Shown piece after piece: positions 57,240 to 64,000 of a stretch of 64,000 nt of DNA. The notes below the pieces were generated by a model that saw only the letters and a program-made list of their open reading frames with translations, was not told the DNA's origin and did no database searches. How positions within the stretch are numbered: position 1 is the first letter of the stretch; every line of letters starts with the position of its first letter. The translations under genes and the position numbers were made by a program. The stretch is from assembly GCA_947650285.1 (NCBI GenBank), contig CANTFL010001049.1:1-64000 (forward strand), in the 5' to 3' direction. Origin of the DNA: Hyaloperonospora brassicae. Taxonomy: Eukaryota > Oomycota > Peronosporomycetes > Peronosporales > Peronosporaceae.

Positions 57240-58770
57240 GTTGTGCATTATGTTCGTCGAGTCTACAATGTGACTGCACGAACTAAAGCGCAACTCAAGC
57301 GAAACAATGCCCATCGACTGACCGCCATCGCGCAACATCTGCTGCTAACTCGCTGACACGAGATGAGCAGCTCACTTGCGTCTGTCTCTCCATGTTACGT
57401 CACTTTCCGACCCCTGAACGACTTGATACGGTTCCGCCGTAATTGGAACGGGTCAACACGTGCACGAACAATAACTCGATACATAGCTGGAGGCATTCCG
57501 ATAGACTGCGACTGGTTACCGGCATCGCTTGCGAGGAAGTTAAAGGAACGAGAGCGGAATCGATTACAGGCAAAGACGTTTGCGGAGGCGATCGATGTCC
57601 ATTGCGGGTGCAGAGATGTGGCATTGTCAGTCACGGAAAGCGCGTTGGGAAGGTACAGCGCGCTAACCTCTGACGCGACGGGGTGCGAAGGAACAGGTGC
57701 CGTGTCCGACTCGGTACACGATGAAGGCTGAGGTGATGCAGAAACATGACATCCTACAAAAGTGTTGCGGCTACCATTGCGATGATGTGATGGAAAGGAA
57801 GAACGTCGTTTCGAACACGATACTGAGTCGCAATCTGCACCACTTGAGCGGAACGCAGGCGGGAAGTAAGATCGACGTGTGCGCATTCGGTGTTGCGGTG
57901 AGACAGTGACAAGGACGTCTTCTTCGAGTTTGCACATCGATGCGGCGTGCCGTACTTTAAGGCTGCGACCTCACCGTGGAATACGCTTAACACGAGCGGC
58001 GCAACTTCCTCGTGCATCTCGTCGAGGCACGTATACTGACGGGCTTCAGTGACCTCCTGGCGCTTGGCACAGCACTTAAAGCACTGGGCTAAGCATATTG
58101 ATGTGCGAATGCGGACTAGAGTCACGGAAGTGGTTGGACAGAGCAATGCTGAGGTGTGGGTAGACTGCGGACTGCTGACAGGAACAGCCTTTGCTCGTGC
58201 GACCAGTCCTTGTTCCTTTTTTAAGGAAGTGGGTGTTCTGCAAGGTGTATCACCACTATGAGCAACAGGATGGTGCGCGACAAACGCAGGCCCTTCCAAA
58301 AAGCTGGAGCATCCGATAGTTGGACCGATGAATTGGTTCGAAGACACGAACGAAGACGCTGAGATGGAATGGCTGTGGATCAAGATCAAAAAGTGAGATT
58401 GATGGCTTTTGGCGGGAGTTGGTCATCGTTCACGACCGCGTGTTTTCTGCTGGAAGCGGCCGTCGCTCCTCTATATCTTATTTGAGCAGGCAACTCATAC
58501 GTGATTGACCTGCGAACAATGCAGACGGAGCTCAGGAGGTTCACGCTACGGCGCAAAACTAGCGGCCGCAAACATTGGATGTCTAGGAATCGGTACGTGC
58601 CATTGGCGTTTCGTATGTGTTCCGTGATGAAGTACGACTGGTTATTGACTACAATGCTTGCTTCTACGTGCAAGCCGTCGAAAGCCATGGACATTGTGGG
58701 CGTCTTTGATGTCATCAGCTTTAGCGACATTTCTGTAAACGCTGCATGCTCTCGTGATCAACTATCGATC
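57240..58770 (+). pseudogene. Decayed DUF924-TilS copy 2
   Basis: It follows the intact gene from the DUF924 part to the stop. 57285-57350 encodes QLKRNNAHRLTAIAQHLLL (intact QLKRNDAHALAVVEQHLLA). About 57395-57470 contains a decayed MPLRHSPTSERLDQV region (CGTCACTTTCCGACCCCTGA). About 57913-57965 encodes KDVFFEFAHRCGVPYFKAAT (intact KDVIFEFAHRYGVPYFKDTT). About 58128-58180 encodes VGQSNAEVWVDCGLL (intact VGQSNVAVWVDCGLL). About 58690-58770 matches the 3' end and continues into the 3' flank (GAACACGCTTTTCATTGG against GAACACGCTTTCCATGGG). The PP-loop signature SGGVDS is not found, and stops and frameshifts are frequent. It converges on S33 copy 2. Confidence 0.8.
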
Positions 58771-61382
58771 GAACACGCTTTTCATTGGTGGCCGACTTGC
58801 ATGAGACGGCAATCTTTTTTTTGCACCTTTAATCGACTTGGTCTTATGAAGAGATCCAGTGATGACAGTGTGATAATGGTACGGCACCACTGCTTCACTA
58901 CGCCGGCCGAACGATTCTCTAACAAATACTTGCCGTCTACATTGGACATGTTTCGCTGAAAATCATAGCACGAAACGCAACGTGATGCTGGGTGCTGAAG
59001 CTTGATGGAATTCACCAAGCATCCGGCCGACGCATCTGCTACTTTCTTCCAGGTGATATCATCTGCTTGAGATGGGATCTGATACGGTGCAACCGTCAAA
59101 TGACGTTGATCTGGAAAAAGATGGCAGGCGAATGTTGGTCCATAGTTGTCCAACATGACTACGCAACTGCGCAACGTTCGATTGCTAACCCCAGCACGCT
59201 CACTTCCTTTATCGACCGTCTCATACGACGCCGGATGGTCCACAAAGTTGTTCAAAGACCGTGGTGGCAACTAACTATCAATGGAGAGAGCTGTCGGAAT
59301 GCTACTCAGAGAGGGAGGTCCTGGCTCTCGTCGTACCACCATCGTACGCATCCTCTGTTGGACCCAAAAAGTATGTCCGCTGTTCTATCGGTATCGTCAG
59401 ATTCAATGCCGGCATCTCATCCAGGCACGACTTGTCAAGTCTGTCGAGGTTTCCGCCATTCTTGACGTATGACCCCAGCAGCTTCATTCCGCATGTTTCA
59501 GTGAACTCGCCTCCTCCAGCAAGCTCGGTGGACATGACGGTGCCATGAGTAGCATACTCGAAAGTCACTAGTTCTTTGTTGGAACCGACCATCCCTTTGA
59601 ACAGAGCCTTCGCGTACTTGTGAGGCGTCTGAGCATCCATTTTGCTACTCAGTAGCAAAACACTTGCGTGGCTTGGAATGACTGACGTCTTGTTCCAGTA
59701 TCGGTCGCGCTCGTAGATGATCGCACTTGATCCGTTGCTGCCCAGCTGTAATGTGTCGCACGCCGGTGACTTCTCCTTGGAATAAGCGCAGTAAAAGTGA
59801 TTCCCCTTGCACAACCCCGTCTCGTGCATCTTTTCATACTCACCTAGGTACATTGTCGAGTCTGCCAGTCGTTTTTTCAGCACTCCGAATGACGGCGCAG
59901 GCGTCTCCCACATTTCAGAGAAGACGATCAGATAGTACAGAAGCATAGATCTGTACGCCACGTCCTGGTTTTCTGTTTCAAGGTACGACTTAAAATTCCT
60001 AAAGAACTGCGTCAACACGGTGAGGTCTCCTTCCTCACAGTGACTCAGCCTATAGATAACCACCGGAATGAATGCCCGCAACGCCGGATCAGGTAGCATC
60101 CATCCCAGAGCACTACGGAGCGATAAGGACGGTGAGTGACGAGAGTAGAGGCCTTCCTTCTTTACCAGCTGAGCGCACGCCGAATGGGGTTCCTTGTCAA
60201 ATTTCTTGATGAGATGCCGTAGGGAAGCAGGCAAACTCCTGGACCTGAAGTGGCGACTGCAGCCTTCGTCGTCGACGCACAGATCCAGGAACGCGTCGCC
60301 CACCTCCCCATAGTCCACTTCGCTCTTCGAAAAGTACTGGAACTTGTCTTCCGTCGCTGCAGAGGTCGTAGCAACGCCGTCCAGCACATAGCCGATCACC
60401 GTCGGAGTCTTCAGGTGCATGAGACGTTCTACCAGTGTCGTTCCGTAGCTCAAACCATACACAATAGTGTCTTCGCCGTTCGTAAACTTGGCGATGAACG
60501 TCGCAATGTCCGCGGCAGCACTCGTCAAAGAAAACGAAGCCAGGTCGCCGTATTTGTATTGGAGGTCCTGTGCGCACGCAGCGACTTCGGACAGCTCAAT
60601 TTCGCTGCCGAAAGGAGAGCCAGTAGTCGTGGGCTGAGCTGACACACAGTCGAGACGTGTGCTGCGGCCCGTGCCACGATGATCCATCGTGTAAATGTTG
60701 ACTTTCCCTTCAAGCTGATAGTTCAGATAGCTCATGGTCGATTCCACTACATCAAAGGCAGAGCGTCAGTTCATGACACCAAGCAAAGCCAAGTAAGTGC
60801 ACCACAACGTACGTGAGCTCGACGAATAGCCAGGACCACCTTGCAAAAGCCACACGTTGTGTGCTGTAGCAGGGTCTTCAGACGCTGCGGGGAACCTCTT
60901 GACAAAGATGTCGACAGTCGAGTCCACCGACGCTGGAGCCTCACAGATACCAGGGTAGCACAACGGCGCTTTGTACACCGCACACTCCGCGATCATACCA
61001 GTCGAGTTCCCCGCATCGGAAAACGTGACGTCAGAACACTTGTACCAGCCATTGAGGTCCGAGTTGTTGGCAGTCGCGACAGCGCCAAGGAACGACAGAC
61101 AGACCGCAGACAGTGTAACAACACGATGAACCCGCATCTCGACAACCCGTGGCGGGCACCGGCGAATACGGCAAATGCCTGCAACTACGAGACGTGGAGT
61201 CGCCACACGGGAGCAAGAGGAGAGGTCGTGTGAGTTTCTTTAATGTTTACCAACTGGCTGCATGCAATATCGGATGCACTCGTACTGCAGGAAGCGATTG
61301 TAAGCACTTCGTCCAATTGTGATGATAAGCTTAACGTGGAGAGAGGCGTAGCGCGTCGTCTCGACGGTATCTCGTGATCGGT
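58000..61382 (+). repeat. Segmental duplication, copy 2
   Basis: Direct repeat partner of 1310-4665. It retains more of the TilS 5' part, which begins at 57240. It lacks the 22-bp minisatellite that lies just beyond the end of copy 1 homology. Confidence 0.85.
59302..61137 (-). CDS. Secreted S33-family serine peptidase, copy 2, two exons
   Basis: Exon 1 is 61137-60813, the intron is 60812-60747 (66 bp) and exon 2 is 60746-59302, giving 589 residues, the same length and intron phase as copy 1. The signal peptide starts MRVHRVVTLSAVCLSFLGAV. Splicing is required: the unspliced frame meets TGA inside the intron after LLGVMN. The spliced junction reads GGPGYSSSSLESTMSYLNY. The nucleophile elbow GLSYG (Ser about 208), SSKMDAQTP (Asp about 479) and YATHGTVMS (His about 509) are all retained. 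In the first 100 aligned residues after the intron I count about nine differences from copy 1, mostly conservative. Both copies therefore look functional although the TilS copies beside them are dead. Upstream homology to copy 1 continues to about 61380. Confidence 0.9.
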
Positions 61383-64000
61383 TTCCAGTGCCGAAACCAC
61401 GAAACTCGATGGCAGTCGCCGAGTCAGTCCATTTCGTCGGACGCTTTTTCGATCCATTTCCTCCACTTACACATGACAATGTGCTTTCGGAACTGCACTG
61501 ATCGCGTACTGCCACAACCATTGGGACACCTCAGCACTAGTGGAAAAGCTTCGGGCGGTCTCTGTTCACTACGATGCTGCGACACCTTGTGGAGGGACCA
61601 CGACATCTTTTCGATTGTTCGTCTCCACATCGAAAGCTGATTGCTAAATAAAAAGACGATGGTTCGTGCCATGCGGAAGCGAGTGGGAACGTGAGTAATC
61701 GGCACGGCCGCAGGTTGTCTTGAGAGGCGCTTGTTCCTCGCGTGTGAGGCCGACGCACTGGATTGTATCGACAATCGTCAGCCGTGATCTGCGATAGACG
61801 TGGCAAACCGCACATTGGCTAATGCGGTGGCCGTCAACAGTATAGTGAGACGGGTCCTACTTGGACGAAGATCGGCCGACCGCATGTGCGCCAACGGCGA
61901 TCCACATTCGTTGCCTGCATTTGCTCGCGATCGAAGGGCAGAGGCCTTTGTGTACCGAAATGGCTATAACGAGCGATGACATGATCCAATTGAAATGCAA
62001 ATGGTGCAAGGCTGGAGTCGACAATCTTGCAATGCGACGCTGTGACTGCGCCCTGGCTGTGGGTACACGTGTACGAGTAAAGGACGTCGGGAATGTCAAA
62101 TAGCGGACACAAACAACGAAAGCGTCGTTCCGCTGCGGTAGATGAGCATGGAAAAAGGGAAGGATCGTCTAGCGAAGGTCGAGGAGTAAGCGCTTGAGCC
62201 CGCCCTTTGGTGTAAGCGATCCAGTCTATCGACCTGGACCAAGCGTTGAATGTTCATCTTCACCTTTTGAAGGGCCGGAGCTGGCGGCTGTCGGATGGGG
62301 TCTGCATGTGCGATGCAACAAGCACAGTATTGTTGTGGTTGTTGTGCGACTCGTCGGAGCTGTTGGTGTGTGCAAGAAGAGGATGAGACACGAGATCGAC
62401 GACGGTGGAAGTGGACGGCGGATGCATCGACGAGTACAACAAGATGCAACTGACGACATGAACGTAGTGATGGAGCGAAGAAAAAGTCGGGGTGCTTCTT
62501 TTACCACCGTGCAACGAACGTGGCCATTAGCTGCGCACGTTGCGTGTAGTCAAGTACTGCGGATGAAGAAAGCGCTGAGCATGTCAGTGTTGCCTTATTA
62601 GTGCTACTCAGTTGTTTGCCATTAGGTGAGTTATGAGTGCCGCTGCCTGCCCTCGACGAGCAATTGTGCAGGTCGTGGTCAAAGAGGGAAATATGTCTGG
62701 CGCGAGAACTGTGTACGGCGCTTGTTCAGACGACGTTGTTTAGTCCCCAACCACTATTCGACCTCTGGTATGTCTACGGGTAACATACTTATCCCCGTTC
62801 TGGCTACTGCTGATGGTGATGGTGTTGATGCTGCTGGTGGTGGAGGTGTGGAAGGTGTAAGAGCTGCCCCAAAGCGTCGATCCTTTGCGTATTGCACTGT
62901 TCGCCCTTTACCGCGTCTGAACACTACACGCGCGTTGCGTCCTTCATAGATCGATAGATGTGAAGTAACTACCGAGAACTTTGGCTTGCAACGCACGCCA
63001 GCTCACGAATGGATTCGCTCTTCAGGCTCGCAATAAAGTAGTGCCATCATCTAGAAAACAGTGTCAAGCTCTACATCCATATCTCCAGTTGTGCGCAAAT
63101 GGACGCTCTCCTGACTGATAAGACCGTTTGCCGAGACGAGAGCGTAAAGTGCCTAAAGTTGAGAATCTGATGTGACGTCTCCTGTGTAAGTCGTCATCGC
63201 TCGATCAGCAGCGCGAAGTGCGCCACATTTGCTATAGCCCATCCTAAGACACTTGTTGAGGCCCGCGAGATCGACAATCATCTGCCTGCAGACGTTTTCG
63301 TTCCGCGTAAGGGTCGTAAGAACCCGATCTCGAGCTTTGCTTTGGCTCTTCACATCGCACGCTTACTCAATGACGTAGGAAGCTTCGTCAGCATGTTGCA
63401 TTTTACGTCTACATATGACGTGCTAGAACGTCTTGTACACAGCGCAATGGACCTTATCCTTCTTTCGTGTTGTACAACGTGTCACGTTTACTAGGGTCCA
63501 TGCCATGTGGCATTTGTTCTCGCTTAGCTCTGTCATTGTTGATGAAGCTGCCAAGCTGACCGTGCCAGACTATCACCGCCCGTTTCCGGCTGGACCTACA
63601 GAACAATAAAGAAATACCATCGCCCACATGCCTACCCACCACTCCAACTCTAGCCCAACACTCGTTGTACCTCTTCGCATCGACCTTCACGTTGCTTTCG
63701 TATCGTAACACGAAATGAGCTGCAGCTGGATTTGGTGTCCGACATTTACAAGTCGCATAGGCAAACAACGGGTCTACTTGATGCGAATAGCTTGACAGGG
63801 ACAGACGGTCTTGCTGAAGTCACGAGTGGTAACAACTATTCGGGACTTCAACAAGATCAGGACATGTGCCGTATTGAGCCAATTCTCATCTACGAGGCTT
63901 GTTGACTCGATGAGTATTTGCTAAGGACCCGATGGGTATATGTTCAGGATTCACGCTGGTAAAATGAAGCGCTATCGCAATCGTGCGCGATGTCAAGGAC
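61383..64000. other. GC-balanced region, no gene recognised
   Basis: Several frames of 80-135 codons on both strands, none with a domain I can name. Plus strand 62194-62601 and 62626-62949 have gene-like codon composition; the latter carries a Gly/Ala/Asp tract (ATADGDGVDAAGGGGVEGV). The minus-strand frame at 63768-63454 is also open. The composition resembles the gene islands and not the AT-rich regions, so decayed or multi-exon host genes are possible. Confidence 0.35.

Overview
This window looks like nuclear DNA of an oomycete (Peronosporales-type stramenopile). The inference rests on eukaryotic genes with very short GTACGT...CTGAC...TAG introns, on decayed LINE, LTR and MULE elements, and on small GC-balanced gene islands separated by long AT-rich stretches. 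No rRNA, tRNA or CRISPR array was seen. The organism call is inference; no search was possible.

Layout. 1-112: end of an LTR-like sequence carrying three successive hairpins. 1.3-4.7 kb: a decayed tRNA(Ile)-lysidine synthetase (TilS) copy converging on an intact two-exon secreted S33 serine peptidase gene, followed by a 22-bp minisatellite. 6.1-10.4 kb: a decayed acyl-CoA oxidase copy facing, tail to tail, an intact acyl-CoA oxidase gene. 10.8-20 kb: AT-rich, no recognisable gene. 20.5-22.5 kb: intact DUF924-TilS fusion gene. 27.3-27.9 kb: two-exon UXT-type prefoldin gene. 29.6-33.9 kb: a 1427-residue multi-cold-shock-domain protein of the UNR/CSDE1 type, convergent with UXT.

34.3-57.2 kb is repeat territory. 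It holds two inverted copies of an unclassified element with a coding pentapeptide minisatellite, a decayed LINE split by a candidate solo LTR that carries a GATC-saturated satellite, and a 3.6-kb Mutator-like element with 267-bp terminal inverted repeats, a candidate 8-bp target duplication and a broken transposase. 57.2-61.4 kb repeats the 1.3-4.7 kb arrangement (decayed TilS plus intact S33 peptidase) in the same orientation about 56.7 kb away. 61.4-64 kb holds nothing I can name.

Intact genes and roles: secreted proteolysis (two S33 paralogues), peroxisomal fatty-acid beta-oxidation (acyl-CoA oxidase), tRNA modification probably for an organelle (TilS), co-chaperone/transcription cofactor (UXT) and mRNA binding or translational control (UNR-like). 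They do not form one pathway. The most striking features are gene-copy dynamics (TilS x3, S33 x2, acyl-CoA oxidase x2, with selective survival of some copies), the DUF924-TilS fusion, the arginine/aspartate-rich extension on the UNR protein, and the GATC satellite inside an LTR.
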